Positions 50,790 to 60,420 of a stretch of 64,000 bases of DNA are shown in pieces. Every line of letters starts with the position of its first letter. Position 1 is the first letter of the stretch. The notes under the pieces are model-generated. The model worked only from the letters and a program-made list of their open reading frames with translations, was not told the origin of the DNA and ran no database searches. This DNA comes from Kitasatospora atroaurantiaca (GTDB lineage: Bacteria; Actinomycetota; Actinomycetes; Streptomycetales; Streptomycetaceae), in assembly GCF_007828955.1 (NCBI RefSeq), contig NZ_VIVR01000001.1, positions 3,286,001 through 3,350,000 on the forward strand. The letters run 5' to 3'. A program made the position numbers and the translations under genes.

Positions 50790-52087
50790 GATCGGGCCTC
50801 CGGGGCAGGATGGGGGTTTGCGGCTGATGTGGATGCGGTCAGGGGGAGTTCCGGCTGACGTTCCGTCGGGGCCTGCCCGGCGGGGAGCCGTACGGTGAAG
50901 GTGGAGCCCTGGCCCTCGACGCTCCATACCGACACGGTGCCGCCGTGCGAGGCGGCCACGTGTTTGACGATGGAGAGGCCGAGGCCGGTTCCGCCGGTGG
51001 CCCGGGAGCGGGCCGGGTCCACGCGGTAGAAGCGCTCGAAGATCCGCTCGCGGTCCTTCTCGGAGATGCCGATGCCCTGGTCCGTCACCGAGATCTCGAT
51101 CAGCTCGCCGTCGGCCTCGCCGAGGGCGGCGGCGCTGGAGATCCGGCGGGTGGCGATGGCCACCCTGGTCCGGGGCGGGCTGTAGTTGACGGCGTTCTCG
51201 ACCAGGTTACCGAGCGCGGCGGCCAGCTGGCCCCGGTTGCCGTGCAGGTAGAGGCCGCCGATGCCGCCCGCGGCGATGTGGATCTGCTTGGCGGCGGCCG
51301 GCTGGCGGCAGCGGTCGATGGCCTCGGCGATCAGCTCGTCGACCGGGACGGGCTCCGGGTCGATCATCAGCTGGTCGTCCTGGACCCGGGACAGGTCGAT
51401 GATCTCCTGGACCAGGCTGGCGAGGCGGGTGGCCTCGATCTGCATCCGGCCCGCGAAGCGCTGAACGGCCTCGGGGTCGTCGGAGGCGTCGGCGACGGCC
51501 TCCGAGAGAAGGGAGAGCGCACCGACCGGGGTCTTGAGCTCGTGGCTGACGTTGGCCACGAAGTCCCGGCGGACGGCCTCGACCCGGCGGCGCTCGGTGA
51601 GGTCCTCGACCAGGACGAGGACCAGACGGGAGCCCAGTGGGGCGACGCGTACCGAGACCGCGAGCGGCTCGGCGGCACGGGCGACACCCGGCCGGGGCAC
51701 CTCCAGCTCGACCTGGCGGATCTCGCCGTCGCGGCGGGTGGCCCGAGCCAGCGAGAGCATCTGCTCGACGGCCATCGCACCACCCCTGACCAGGCCCATC
51801 GCGTACGCGGCGGAGCTGGCCTTGACCACCTCGTCGCCCTCGCCCAGCACGATCGCGCAGGAGCGGAGCACCGAGAGCACGGTGTCCACGCCGGGCGGGA
51901 GCGGAGGCTCCTGCGCCGGCACGCTGCTGGCGGCAGTCCTGCTGCCCTTGCCGTTCTTACCCGTCTTGCTGCCGCTGCTACCCCTGGCCTGCTCGCGCTC
52001 GCTCCAGCGGAAGGCGATGGCGGCCGTGAGACCGACGCCGAGCCCGGCTATGGCGCAGGCAGCGGCGGCGGCCACATTCACGTCCAT
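50786..52087 (-). CDS. phoR: Phosphate sensor histidine kinase PhoR
   Basis: This 433-residue kinase has one N-terminal membrane segment (about 5-27), a PAS-like region, the dimerisation box with His182 (ANVSHELKTPVGAL), and an ATP-binding domain (NLVENAVNYS, DQGIGI, and GGTGLGLSIVKHVAASHGG). There is no large external loop, as in PhoR proteins that sense through the PstSCAB-PhoU complex. It starts at the ATG at 52087. It lies upstream of phoP in one operon. Confidence 0.94.
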   Translation of the reverse strand: MDVNVAAAAACAIAGLGVGLTAAIAFRWSEREQARGSSGSKTGKNGKGSRTAASSVPAQEPPLPPGVDTVLSVLRSCAIVLGEGDEVVKASSAAYAMGLVRGGAMAVEQMLSLARATRRDGEIRQVELEVPRPGVARAAEPLAVSVRVAPLGSRLVLVLVEDLTERRRVEAVRRDFVANVSHELKTPVGALSLLSEAVADASDDPEAVQRFAGRMQIEATRLASLVQEIIDLSRVQDDQLMIDPEPVPVDELIAEAIDRCRQPAAAKQIHIAAGGIGGLYLHGNRGQLAAALGNLVENAVNYSPPRTRVAIATRRISSAAALGEADGELIEISVTDQGIGISEKDRERIFERFYRVDPARSRATGGTGLGLSIVKHVAASHGGTVSVWSVEGQGSTFTVRLPAGQAPTERQPELPLTASTSAANPHPAPEARS

Positions 52088-52160
52088 GTGGCCAGCGTAA
52101 GCGCATCGCGTCGGCCTGCCCCCAGGGTGCGATCAAGGGATCGGCCGCGCGTTGCCGAGA

Positions 52161-52193
52161 ATTCACCTTCAGGTTTCCACCGGTTCACTGCAG
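52161..52193. promoter_or_regulatory. PHO box in the phoR-phoU intergenic region
   Basis: Three adjacent 11-base units are seen: ATTCACCTTCA, GGTTTCCACCG and GTTCACTGCAG. The first and third match the TTCAC core of Streptomyces PhoP direct-repeat units (consensus GTTCACC plus four bases); the second is degenerate. The 300-base divergent region probably serves phoRP and phoU, both known PhoP targets in S. coelicolor. Confidence 0.72.
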
Positions 52194-52387
52194 GGGTCGT
52201 GCGTGGTCGCTCGGACGGCCCAGTGTGGCTGGTGCAGCCCGTGTGGGGTTGGGGCCGGCGGCGTACACCTGCCGTGGGCTCCTGGGCGCGCGTACGATTC
52301 GCGCCACCAGCAGCGGCCGTCCGCACGGGAGTGCGGAGGGGCCGGTCGGCACCGCCACCGACACAGCTACTGAGGAGAGAGAGCAGC

Positions 52388-53068
52388 ATGCGCGACGCGT
52401 ACCACGAGGAACTCGACTCGATCAGCGACGGCCTGGTCGAGATGGCCCGGCTGGTCGGTTCGGCCATGGGCCGGGCCACCACCGCGCTGCTCGACGCCGA
52501 CCTGGCGCTGGCGGAGAGCGTGATCGCCGCGGACGACAAGGTCAACGCCCTGCACCACGACCTGGAGAACCGGGCGATCGACCTGCTGGCCCGCCAGCAG
52601 CCGGTCGCGACCGACCTGCGGATCGTGGTCACCTCGCTGCGGATGAGCGCCGACCTGGAGCGCTGTGGCGACCTGGCCCGGCACGTCGCCAAGGTGGCCA
52701 GACTGCGCTTCCCCGAGACCGCGGTGCCGAACGACCTGCACCCGATCGTCCTGGAGATGGGACAGCTCGCCCAGCGCCTGGTGTCCAAGGCCGGCCAGGT
52801 GATCGCCACCAAGGACGTGGACGCCGCGCTGGAGCTGGAGCGGGACGACGACGCGATCGACGCGCTGCACCGCGAGCTGTTCTCGCACCTGCTGGACGAC
52901 CGCTGGCAGCACGGCATCGAGACGGCCGTGGACGTGACCCTGGTCGGCCGGTACTACGAGCGTTTCGCCGACCACGCGGTGTCGGTGGCCAAGCGCGTGG
53001 TGTTCCTGGTGACCGGTGAGCACGCGGGCGACTTTGTCGCCGCGGCGGAGTCCGCCTCGGCCGAGTAG
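52388..53068 (+). CDS. phoU: Phosphate transport system regulator PhoU
   Basis: This 226-residue helical-bundle protein couples the phosphate importer state to PhoR and negatively controls the Pho response. It has the two metal-binding repeat motifs (DLERCGDLARHVAKV and GRYYERFADHAVSVAKR) and the usual two three-helix bundles. GGAGAGAG lies before the ATG. It is divergent from phoR across the PHO box. No pst genes lie within the window. Confidence 0.94.
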   Translation: MRDAYHEELDSISDGLVEMARLVGSAMGRATTALLDADLALAESVIAADDKVNALHHDLENRAIDLLARQQPVATDLRIVVTSLRMSADLERCGDLARHVAKVARLRFPETAVPNDLHPIVLEMGQLAQRLVSKAGQVIATKDVDAALELERDDDAIDALHRELFSHLLDDRWQHGIETAVDVTLVGRYYERFADHAVSVAKRVVFLVTGEHAGDFVAAAESASAE

Positions 53069-53227
53069 GCGGGCGGCGGAGCGGGCTGGGGGTTCGGAGC
53101 GGGGTCGGGGGCGCACGAGGTGTCGTGCGCCCGCACCCGCGCGCCCGTTGACGCCCCGTCATCGGCGGGGCTTCACTCAAGGGGTAGGCACACCGACGTG
53201 TGCCCGGAACGAGGAGGGCCCAGCACC

Positions 53228-53407
53228 ATGAAGGCAACCCTGACCCCGACCAACCCACCCGCGAGCGCCACCGAGCCACCCGCACCTGCGCTGCTGCCGA
53301 TCCTCGCCGCAGGCTGCGGGTGCGGCCCCGGCTGCGGCTGTGGCTGCCAGGCCGGCGCGCCGTGCCAGTGCGGCGGCGCCAGCGGAGGCTGCTGCGGCGG
53401 CCACTGA
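53228..53407 (+). CDS. Cys-rich 59-residue protein, metal-binding candidate
   Basis: The first 35 residues are Thr/Pro-rich and without structure. The last 25 hold nine Cys in a Gly-rich array (GCGCGPGCGCGCQ, then CQCGGASGGCC) ending in His. GAGGAGGG lies before the ATG and a strong terminator follows, so the gene is real. The CxC and CC spacing resembles metallothionein-like metal binding, but no domain was recognised. It lies between phoU and an LPMO gene. It may store copper or zinc; the copper-using LPMO neighbour is suggestive but not proof. Confidence 0.7.
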   Translation: MKATLTPTNPPASATEPPAPALLPILAAGCGCGPGCGCGCQAGAPCQCGGASGGCCGGH

Positions 53408-53421
53408 TCCACCGGCAACCG

Positions 53422-53468
53422 CCGTCGGCCGGGCGCCCCTGTTCCTGGCAGGGGCGCCCGGCCGACGG
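53422..53468. terminator. Strong terminator after the Cys-rich gene, facing the LPMO gene
   Basis: A perfect 20-bp stem (53422-53441 with 53449-53468) and 7-nt loop is followed by TTGTTTC. It lies between convergent genes and can stop both. Confidence 0.85.
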
Positions 53469-53495
53469 TTGTTTCCCGCCGGTCCGGCCGACCGG

Positions 53496-54083
53496 TCAGA
53501 AGGTCACGTCGATGCAGGAGTAGAAGGCGTTCCCGGTGTCGGCGATCTCCCAGACCGCAAGCACCAGCTGGTGCCCGCTCCGGCCGGCCGGGAGGGTCGC
53601 GGTGTGGCTGAGGGTGCTCGGCGGCCGGGCTCCGTTGTAGGGAACGGTGAGGAACGGCGTGGTGTCCAGGTTGCTGCGGGTCAGCTTGGTGGCGGCGTTG
53701 TAGCCGGGCTTGGTGAGGAAGTAGCGGAACGACGTGGTCGCGTGCCGCGCCGTGAACTTCCAGGTGAAGGTGAGCCTCTGACCTTCCGTCACCTTGGTGG
53801 CCGGCCAGTTCCCGCCGCGCGGGTCGTCGAGCTGGGCGAACCTGCTGTTCCCGCCGGCGCAGAGGGTGCCGTCGGCAGGGCCGAGCGCCGGGAAGCCCTT
53901 GGGGCCCTCGACGCTCTGCGGCTCCCACTGGATGTCGCCGCAGTCGGCGACCGTCCCGGCCGCACACAGGGCGGCGCGGCTCGGCGGGGTGGAGATCCAG
54001 CCGTGCGACTGGGCGGGAAGCGCGGTGGCGAGCGGGACGGCCAGGGCCGCCGCGACCGCCGCGAGGATACGACGCTTGCGCAT
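53496..54083 (-). CDS. Lytic polysaccharide monooxygenase, AA10 (chitin-binding)
   Basis: This 195-residue protein has a 26-residue signal peptide (RKRR then AAVAAALAVPLATALPAQS). The mature protein begins with His27 (HGWISTPPSR), which with His114 (FTARHATTSF) forms the copper-binding His brace. The FKVT-like and WEIADTGNAFYSCIDVTF end is typical of the small AA10 domain. AA10 enzymes cut chitin or cellulose by oxidation; the length and sequence fit chitin types without an extra binding module. AAGGAG lies before the ATG. A DasR-like site lies 139 bases upstream, which fits chitin induction. Confidence 0.92.
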   Translation of the reverse strand: MRKRRILAAVAAALAVPLATALPAQSHGWISTPPSRAALCAAGTVADCGDIQWEPQSVEGPKGFPALGPADGTLCAGGNSRFAQLDDPRGGNWPATKVTEGQRLTFTWKFTARHATTSFRYFLTKPGYNAATKLTRSNLDTTPFLTVPYNGARPPSTLSHTATLPAGRSGHQLVLAVWEIADTGNAFYSCIDVTF

Positions 54084-54221
54084 GGTGCTCCTTCCGCCGC
54101 TCGCCCACGGGCGAGCGCATGGGGGGTGGTCGGAGTACGCAGAGCACGGGCCGGTGGGGGTTTCTTGGCGTGCCCGCGCCAGGTCCGGCCTCATACGCTA
54201 GGAGCGTCGGGTGCGCGCGTC

Positions 54222-54237
54222 AATGGTCTGAACCACT
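54222..54237. promoter_or_regulatory. DasR-like element upstream of the LPMO gene
   Basis: AATGGTCTGAACCACT matches 13 of 16 positions of the DasR consensus AGTGGTCTAGACCACT and is itself nearly symmetric. It lies 139 bases upstream of the LPMO start. Chitin-use genes are known DasR targets. Confidence 0.7.
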
Positions 54238-54265
54238 ATGCGGGCCAAGCTAGTTGACACAGAAA

Positions 54266-54299
54266 AGGTCCCGCTCCCCCACGCGAGGGAGCGGGACCT
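54266..54299 (-). terminator. Terminator of gpmA
   Basis: A perfect 13-bp stem (54266-54278 with 54287-54299) with an 8-nt loop lies 17 bases past the gpmA stop on the minus strand, followed by a T-run (TTTTCTGTG). Confidence 0.83.
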
Positions 54300-54315
54300 C
54301 CAGGCTCTCGGAGCC

Positions 54316-55074
54316 TTACTTCTTGCCCTGATTCTTGACGGCCTCGATCGCGGCCGCGGCCGCCTCGGCGTCCAGGTAGCGGCCGCCCTTGGCGAGCGGC
54401 TTGAAGTCCGCGTCCAGCTCGTACACCAGCGGGATGCCGGTGGGGATGTTCAGGCCGGCGATGTCCTCGTCGGAGATGCCGTCCAGGTGCTTGACCAGGG
54501 CGCGCAGGCTGTTGCCGTGCGCGGTGACCAGGACGGTCTTGCCGGCGGCCAGGTCCGGGACGATCGCGTCGTACCAGTACGGCAGCATGCGGTCGACGAC
54601 GTCCTTGAGGCACTCGGTGCGCGGACGCAGCTCGCTCGGGATGTCGGCGTAGCGGGCGTCACCGGCCTGCGAGTACTCGTTGTCGTCGGCGAGCACCGGC
54701 GGCGGGGTGTCGTACGAGCGGCGCCAGAGCTGGAACTGCTCCTCACCGAACTCGGCGAGGGTCTGGGCCTTGTCCTTGCCCTGCAGGGCGCCGTAGTGGC
54801 GCTCGTTCAGCCGCCAGCTGCGGCTGACCGGGATCCAGTGCCGGTCGGCCTTGTCCAGGGCGATCTGGGAGGTGCGGATCGCACGGCGCAGCAGGGAGGT
54901 GTGCACCACGTCGGGGAAGAGGCCCTCGGCGGCGAGCAGTTCGCCACCGCGTGCGGCTTCCTTCTCGCCCTTCTCGTTGAGGTCGACGTCGACCCAGCCG
55001 GTGAAGAGGTTCTTCTGGTTCCACTGGCTCTCGCCGTGACGGAGCAGGATGAGTCGGTAGGTCGTGTCAGCCAT
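54316..55074 (-). CDS. gpmA: 2,3-bisphosphoglycerate-dependent phosphoglycerate mutase
   Basis: This 252-residue glycolytic enzyme interconverts 3- and 2-phosphoglycerate. It has the phospho-His motif [18 protein letters not shown] near residue 10, [16 protein letters not shown], and the second catalytic His in [14 protein letters not shown]. The length matches dPGM. The ATG at 55074 gives MADTTYRL. It is divergent from the MFS gene at 55219. Confidence 0.95.
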   Translation of the reverse strand: MADTTYRLILLRHGESQWNQKNLFTGWVDVDLNEKGEKEAARGGELLAAEGLFPDVVHTSLLRRAIRTSQIALDKADRHWIPVSRSWRLNERHYGALQGKDKAQTLAEFGEEQFQLWRRSYDTPPPVLADDNEYSQAGDARYADIPSELRPRTECLKDVVDRMLPYWYDAIVPDLAAGKTVLVTAHGNSLRALVKHLDGISDEDIAGLNIPTGIPLVYELDADFKPLAKGGRYLDAEAAAAAIEAVKNQGKK

Positions 55075-55218
55075 GGCCCACAGCTTAATCGAGGCGAATA
55101 ACCGCTGGCCGGGCCGATAGGGCGTCGGTAATGTGTGCTCGTCATTTGAGCCTCTTACCGTCTCGCTGAGCGGTCTCCCCTGCCCCGCTCCGCGGACCTC
55201 TGCCACCCCGGAGCCCCC

Positions 55219-56490
55219 ATGCCCGCGCCCGTCCGCGACCGCCTCCGCTCGACTCTCTCGGAGACGGTCGGCGGCCTCCCGCGTGAGTTCTGGTGGCTCT
55301 GGACCTCGACGCTGGTGAACCGGCTCGGGGGCTTCGTGGTCACTTTCCTGGCCCTCTATCTGACCGCCGACCGCGGCTACTCCGCCTCGTACGCGGGCCT
55401 GGTCGCGGCCCTTTTCGGCCTGGGGGCGGCCATTGCGGCCGTCGGTGCGGGCGTGCTGACCGACCGGATCGGGCGGCGACCGACGCTGGTGGCCGCCCAG
55501 CTGTCCACAGCCGTCTTCACCGCGGTGCTCGGCTTCACGGACGGGCCGGTGGCCATCGCCGCGGTCGCCTTCCTGGTCGGGCTGACGAACAACGCGTCCC
55601 GGCCCGCCATCTCCGCGATCATCGCGGACATCGTGCCGGCCGAGAACCGGGTACGGGCCTTCTCCCTGAACTACTGGGCGATCAACATCGGCTTCGGCGT
55701 CTCGGCGGCGGCCGCCGGGCTGATCGCCACCCACGGCTATCTGACGCTCTTCCTGCTGGACGCGCTGAGCACGCTGCTCTGCGCGGCAGTGGTCTTCGTC
55801 ACGATCCCGGAGACCAAGCCGACCGGCAGCGCGCCCGGCGCGCCCGGCGTTCCCGAAGGGGACGAGCCCGAGGTCGGCCTGGGCACGGTCTTCCGGGACA
55901 GCCGCTTCATGGCCGTGGTCGCGCTCAATCTGCTGCTGGCCCTGGTCTACCAGCAGGGCAACACCACGCTGGCCGTCGACATGGGGCAGGCGGGCATCTC
56001 CGCCACCCAGTTCGGCCTCGTGGCCAGCGTGAACGGCGTGCTGATCGTGCTGCTCCAGCTGCCGCTGACCCGGCTGATGCAGCGGCGCAGCCGGACGTCG
56101 CTGCTGGTCGCGAGTGCCCTGCTGACCGGCTGGGGGTTCGGGCTGACCGCGCTGGCGGGCTCCTCCGCGCTCCTCTACGCCGTCACGGTGGCGGTCTGGA
56201 CGATCGGCGAGATCATGAACGCGCCCACCATGATGGGCCTGATCGCCGAACTGTCGCCGACCCACGCACGCGGGCGGTACCAGGGCGTGTACTCGCTCTC
56301 CTGGTCGCTGGCGTCCTTCCTCGGCCCGGCGGCGGGCGGCTTCCTGCTGCAGTACGCCGGCGGAGGAGTCGTGTGGGGCGCCTGCGCGGTGTGCGGGACG
56401 GCGGCGGGTGCGGGATTCCTGCTGCTCGGGCGTCGGCCGGCAACGACGGAGCCCGTTGCCCCGGAGGATCGGGTGGCGGTGGAGTCCTGA
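55219..56490 (+). CDS. MFS transporter, DHA1-like (MdtH type)
   Basis: This 423-residue protein has about 12 membrane segments. It has the MFS loop [14 protein letters not shown], then [21 protein letters not shown] (motif C region of the antiporter group), and [26 protein letters not shown]. These features fit DHA1 drug:H+ antiporters of the MdtH/YitG kind. It stands alone, divergent from gpmA. Its stop region is partly repeated downstream. Substrate is unknown. Confidence 0.88.
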   Translation: MPAPVRDRLRSTLSETVGGLPREFWWLWTSTLVNRLGGFVVTFLALYLTADRGYSASYAGLVAALFGLGAAIAAVGAGVLTDRIGRRPTLVAAQLSTAVFTAVLGFTDGPVAIAAVAFLVGLTNNASRPAISAIIADIVPAENRVRAFSLNYWAINIGFGVSAAAAGLIATHGYLTLFLLDALSTLLCAAVVFVTIPETKPTGSAPGAPGVPEGDEPEVGLGTVFRDSRFMAVVALNLLLALVYQQGNTTLAVDMGQAGISATQFGLVASVNGVLIVLLQLPLTRLMQRRSRTSLLVASALLTGWGFGLTALAGSSALLYAVTVAVWTIGEIMNAPTMMGLIAELSPTHARGRYQGVYSLSWSLASFLGPAAGGFLLQYAGGGVVWGACAVCGTAAGAGFLLLGRRPATTEPVAPEDRVAVES

Positions 56491-56524
56491 GGCTGGAGTC
56501 CCGGGGCCGTGGAGTCCTGAGGCT
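56479..56524 (+). repeat. Direct repeat of 16 bases carrying the stop of the MFS gene
   Basis: GTGGAGTCCTGAGGCT occurs at 56479-56494 (including the TGA stop of the MFS gene) and again at 56509-56524, a period of 30 bases. The second copy overlaps the end of the convergent YbjN gene. Confidence 0.75.
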
Positions 56525-57041
56525 AAGGCGCCTGGGGCCCGGGCCCGGCCAGGTGGCCGAAGGCTTCGAGGTTGCGGGTGGACTCGCCGCGCTTGGTGCG
56601 CCACTCCCACTCCCGGCGGATCGCCGAGGCGAAGCCGAGTTCGAGCAGGGTGTTGAAGGGCTCGTCGGCTCCCTCTAGCACGGTGCCGAGCAGCCGGTCG
56701 ACGGCGTCGGGGGTCAGCGCCTCCAGCGGCAGGCGGCCCGCCAAATAGACGTCGCCGAGCGAGTCGATCGCGTACGCGACGCCGAACAGGCGGGTGTTGC
56801 GCTCCAGCAGCCAGCGGTAGACGCCCTCGTGGTTCTCGTCCGGGCGCCGGATCACGAAGGCGTTCACCGAGAGGGTGTGGTCGCCGACCCGTAGCGCGCA
56901 GTTGGTGGCGAGCTTTCGGGTGCCCGGCAGCGTCGCGACCAGCGTGTACGGGTCGGTCACGGCGGGCTCCCAGGCCACGCCGGCCTCGTCGAGCGCGCTG
57001 CGCAGGAGGCCGAGGGCGTCGTCCTTCGTACGGGTTGCCAT
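56523..57041 (-). CDS. YbjN domain-containing protein
   Basis: This 172-residue soluble protein is a YbjN-type protein, a family of type III secretion chaperone-like fold. The features are [33 protein letters not shown] and then [20 protein letters not shown]. No enzyme motif is seen. It lies upstream of the terminating MFS repeat and downstream of mshA in the same direction; YbjN genes lie next to mshA in many actinobacteria. Function there is unknown. Confidence 0.86.
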   Translation of the reverse strand: MATRTKDDALGLLRSALDEAGVAWEPAVTDPYTLVATLPGTRKLATNCALRVGDHTLSVNAFVIRRPDENHEGVYRWLLERNTRLFGVAYAIDSLGDVYLAGRLPLEALTPDAVDRLLGTVLEGADEPFNTLLELGFASAIRREWEWRTKRGESTRNLEAFGHLAGPGPQAP

Positions 57042-57122
57042 GGGGGAGACGTTACTCGGCGGTAGTGCGGCTTCGCAGCCGGGCTACCGCGCGAGTCGTC
57101 CAGTCCTCATACGGTGACCGCG

Positions 57123-58493
57123 TCAGGCGAGCCTCAGCCGTGAGGCGCTCAGCCGGCCGACGGGCTGGTGGAGCGCGCCCGCGTACACGTCGGCCGTCGC
57201 GGCGGCGGCCGTGCCCCAGCCGAAGCCGGTAGCGTGCAGCGCCGCCGCCTCGCCCTGGCGGCGCACCAGGGTGGGCTCGGTGGCGTAGGGGTGCAGGGCG
57301 TGCGCCCAGTCGTACGGGTCGTGACCGTGGACCAGGGTGCCGGTGACACCGTCCCGGACGGCCACCGGGAGGCCGCCGACCGCTGCCGCGACCACCGGTG
57401 TGCCGCAGGCCTGCGCCTCCAGTGCCACCAGCCCGAACGACTCGCTGTACGAGGGCATGACCAGCGCCGTCGCGGCCCGGTACCACTCGGCGAGCTCTGC
57501 CTGGCCGACCGGCGGGTGGAAGCGGACCACGTCCGAGATGCCGAGCTGGGCGGAGAGCTTGTGCAGGCTCTCCGGCTTGGCCAGGCCGGTGCCGGAGGGG
57601 CCGCCCACGATCGGGACCACCAGCCGGTCGCGCAGGCCGGGCTCGCGCTCCAGCAGCACGGCGACGGCCCTGAGCAGCACGTCGGGCGCCTTGAGCGGCT
57701 GTATCCGGCCGGCGAAGAGCAGCACTGCGGCGTCCTGGGGCAGGCCGAGCCTCGCCCGGGCGGCCGCCTGGTCCCCCGGCCGGAAGACGTCGAGGTTGAC
57801 GCCCGGGTGGACGACGGCGAGCTGATCCTGGCGCGCGGAGTAGTGGTGCGAGAGCTCGCCCGCCTCCTCGGCGGTGTTGGCGATCAGCCGGTCTGCGGCC
57901 TCGACCACCTGGCTCTCGCCGATCACCCGGGCGGCCGGCTCAGGGGTGTCGCCCTCGGCCAGTGCGGCGTTCTTGACCTTGGCCATGGTGTGCATGGTGT
58001 GCACCAGCGGGACGCCCCAGCGCTGGGCGGCCAGCCAGCCGACCTGGCCGGAGAGCCAGTAGTGCGAGTGGACCAGGTCGTAGTGGCCCGGGCGGTGCCC
58101 GGCCTCGGTGCGCAGCACTCCGTGCGTGAAGGCGCACAGCTGGGCCGGCAGGTCCTCCTTGAGCAGGCCCTCGTACGGCCCGGCCGTGACGTGGCGGACC
58201 AGCACACCGGGGGCGAGCTCGACCACGGGGGCGTCGTCGGAGGTGACGGCCCGGGTGAAGACCTCGACCTCGACGTTGAGCTCGGCCAGGCGCTTGGCGA
58301 GCTCGACGATGTAGACGTTCATACCGCCGGCGTCGCCCGTGCCCGGCTGGTGCAACGGGGAGGTGTGGACGCTCAGCATGGCGATCCGGCGGGGACGGCG
58401 GGCCCGGCCGCCGACGATGGCCTGCAGACGCCCGCGGGCGGGCGTGAGAGTGATCTGAGCACGGCGAGCCGTCCGTACGGGGTGCTGGGTCAC
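57123..58493 (-). CDS. mshA: D-inositol-3-phosphate glycosyltransferase MshA
   Basis: This 456-residue GT4 enzyme makes GlcNAc-inositol-phosphate, the first step of mycothiol synthesis. It has [28 protein letters not shown] at the UDP-GlcNAc/inositol site, [33 protein letters not shown], and the GT4 motif [23 protein letters not shown] with the catalytic Glu pair. The start is the GTG at 58493; a 37-residue N-terminal extension precedes the fold, which is usual in streptomycetes. It is divergent from a methyltransferase gene. Confidence 0.95.
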   Translation of the reverse strand: MTQHPVRTARRAQITLTPARGRLQAIVGGRARRPRRIAMLSVHTSPLHQPGTGDAGGMNVYIVELAKRLAELNVEVEVFTRAVTSDDAPVVELAPGVLVRHVTAGPYEGLLKEDLPAQLCAFTHGVLRTEAGHRPGHYDLVHSHYWLSGQVGWLAAQRWGVPLVHTMHTMAKVKNAALAEGDTPEPAARVIGESQVVEAADRLIANTAEEAGELSHHYSARQDQLAVVHPGVNLDVFRPGDQAAARARLGLPQDAAVLLFAGRIQPLKAPDVLLRAVAVLLEREPGLRDRLVVPIVGGPSGTGLAKPESLHKLSAQLGISDVVRFHPPVGQAELAEWYRAATALVMPSYSESFGLVALEAQACGTPVVAAAVGGLPVAVRDGVTGTLVHGHDPYDWAHALHPYATEPTLVRRQGEAAALHATGFGWGTAAAATADVYAGALHQPVGRLSASRLRLA

Positions 58494-58685
58494 CTGGCTG
58501 AAGCCTCCTCTTGCTCCCCGACTGCTGTGTTACGCCTTGCTTTGTTACGCCTTGCTGCGCCTGCCCCGCCGGAAGCACCGGCTCCGGATGGGCATTCGTC
58601 CAGTGTGACAACCCATGGGCCGGAGGCCGGTATTCCCGTCTCAGTGCATGAGATGAGGCGGTCCGGGCCACGTAGGCTGCGGGGC

Positions 58686-59510
58686 ATGGCCGCCTCGTTC
58701 GACCCCTCACCTGCCCGCGGGCGGTCCGCCCGTCCGGTCGGAACGGTCACCCGCGGCACCACCAACACCAACCGGCTGCGCCGGATGGACCGCTGGATCG
58801 CGCACACCCTCGGTCCGGCTCTTCGCTCGCCCGAGCATGCGCCGGTGGCCGTGGACCTCGGCTACGGGGCCGCGCCGTGGACGGCGGTCGAACTGTCCAC
58901 CCGGCTGCGCGAGGTGCGGGCGGACGTACGGGTGGTGGGTATCGAGATCGAGCCCGAGCGGGTCACGGCGGCGCTGCCGTACGCCGAACCGCCGCTGCTG
59001 ACGTTCCGGCGCGGAGGATTCGAGGTGCCGCTGGACGGCGGGGCCGCGCCCCTGCTGATCAGGGCGGCGAACGTGCTGCGGCAGTACGAGGAGGCGGCGG
59101 TGGCCGCGGTCTGGGAGCGGCTCTGCGGGCGGCTGGCGCCGGACGGGCTGCTGGTCGAGGGCACCTGTGACGAGATCGGGCGACGGCACGTGTGGGTCGC
59201 GCTCGGCCCCGAGGGGCCGCGGACGGTGACCTTCGCGGCGCGGCTGGGCGGCCTTGGCCAGCCCTCCGACCTGGCGGAACGGCTGCCGAAGGCGCTCATC
59301 CACCACAACGTGCCGGGGCGGGCGGTGCACGCCTTCCTGACCGACTTCGACCGGGCCTGGTCGGCCGCGGCGCCGTACGGAGCGTTCGGGGCGCGGCAGC
59401 GGTGGGTGGCGGCGTGCACGGCGCTGGCGGCGAGTTGGCCGCTGGTCGACGCCAGGGGGCGCTGGCGTCAGGGTGAGGTCACGGTGCCGTGGAGTGCGCT
59501 CGCGCCGTAG
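58686..59510 (+). CDS. Class I SAM-dependent methyltransferase-like protein
   Basis: This 274-residue protein has a Rossmann methyltransferase fold with a glycine-rich SAM loop (VAVDLGYGAAPWTAVEL) and the acidic residue at the end of strand 2 (VVGIEIEPERV). The usual motif IV is replaced by LLIRAANVLRQYEEAAV, and VEGTCDEIGRRHVWV follows. The start is the ATG at 58686; TAGGCT seven bases upstream suggests a leaderless transcript. It is often found beside mshA in streptomycetes. Its substrate is unknown. Confidence 0.82.
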   Translation: MAASFDPSPARGRSARPVGTVTRGTTNTNRLRRMDRWIAHTLGPALRSPEHAPVAVDLGYGAAPWTAVELSTRLREVRADVRVVGIEIEPERVTAALPYAEPPLLTFRRGGFEVPLDGGAAPLLIRAANVLRQYEEAAVAAVWERLCGRLAPDGLLVEGTCDEIGRRHVWVALGPEGPRTVTFAARLGGLGQPSDLAERLPKALIHHNVPGRAVHAFLTDFDRAWSAAAPYGAFGARQRWVAACTALAASWPLVDARGRWRQGEVTVPWSALAP

Positions 59511-59632
59511 GGCTCCCGGTGAGCGAGTCTCCAGATTCACTCGAACGAGTTATCGAATATCTCTGGCGCGTTGACGCCCCGTCACGCCACCATAGGGTCG
59601 GTCGCACGAACTGGACGGCACCTGAGCCACCG

Positions 59633-60205
59633 TCAGCTCCTCTGCCCCAGTGAGCGCTGCACCCGTTCGAACACCTCGTACGCCTCCGCACCGAACAGCA
59701 CGAACCGGACCTCCTCGACACCCGCTCCTGTCGCACCAGCACCCTTCGCACCAGCACCCGCGCCGCCGGCCTCGGCGACGGTCGTGAGGGCGATCCGCGC
59801 CGCGTCCTCCAACGGCCACCCGTACACCCCTGTCGAGATCGCCGGGAACGCCACTGTCCGCGCCCCCAACTCGCCTGCCACGCGCAGGGATTCCCGATAA
59901 CAGGAGGCCATCAGCTCAGCGCGCTGCTCGTACTCCTCCGCCAGGTAGACCGGCCCCACCGTGTGAACCACCCAACGGGCCGGCAGCCGGCCGGCCGTCG
60001 TGGCGACGGCCTGACCGGTCGGCAGGCCCTTGCCGTAACGCGAGGCGCGCAGCCTGCGGCAGTCCGCGAGGATCTCCGGGCCGCCCTTGCGGTGGATGGC
60101 ACCATCCACCCCACCGCCGCCCAGAAGTGACGAATTGGCGGCGTTCACCACCACGTCCACCCGCTGCTCCGTGATGTCACCCTCGACCAGCGTGATCCGC
60201 GTCAC
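59633..60205 (-). CDS. Macro domain protein, O-acetyl-ADP-ribose deacetylase type
   Basis: This 190-residue protein is a single macro domain of the MacroD/YmdB type. It has ADP-ribose-binding residues NAANSSLLGGGGVDGAIHRKGG (catalytic Asp in GVDGAIH) and the phosphate loop FPAISTGVYGWPLEDAARIAL. Such enzymes hydrolyse O-acetyl-ADP-ribose or remove ADP-ribose from acidic residues. The GTG at 60205 (VTRITLVEGDITEQ) is the natural start. A Gly/Ala-rich insert (about 152-165) is encoded by short DNA repeats near 59730-59760. It stands alone. Confidence 0.93.
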   Translation of the reverse strand: MTRITLVEGDITEQRVDVVVNAANSSLLGGGGVDGAIHRKGGPEILADCRRLRASRYGKGLPTGQAVATTAGRLPARWVVHTVGPVYLAEEYEQRAELMASCYRESLRVAGELGARTVAFPAISTGVYGWPLEDAARIALTTVAEAGGAGAGAKGAGATGAGVEEVRFVLFGAEAYEVFERVQRSLGQRS

Positions 60206-60420
60206 CGAAACTGCGCTCCCGTCACATACCGTCCACCAGGCGCTCACCATAACCACCCGGCCCGCCGGGAGCGTGGCAAAAACCACACCGGCGCCGGTCA
60301 GTCAGAGAAATCCCCGGAGATCACGTTATGGTCGCGAGAAGCTCCCCGACACACGGGGCCAGGCGGGCACTGCGCGCGGACCTCGGCCGTTGCCCAGTCG
60401 GGGAAAGGAAGGATCGACCA

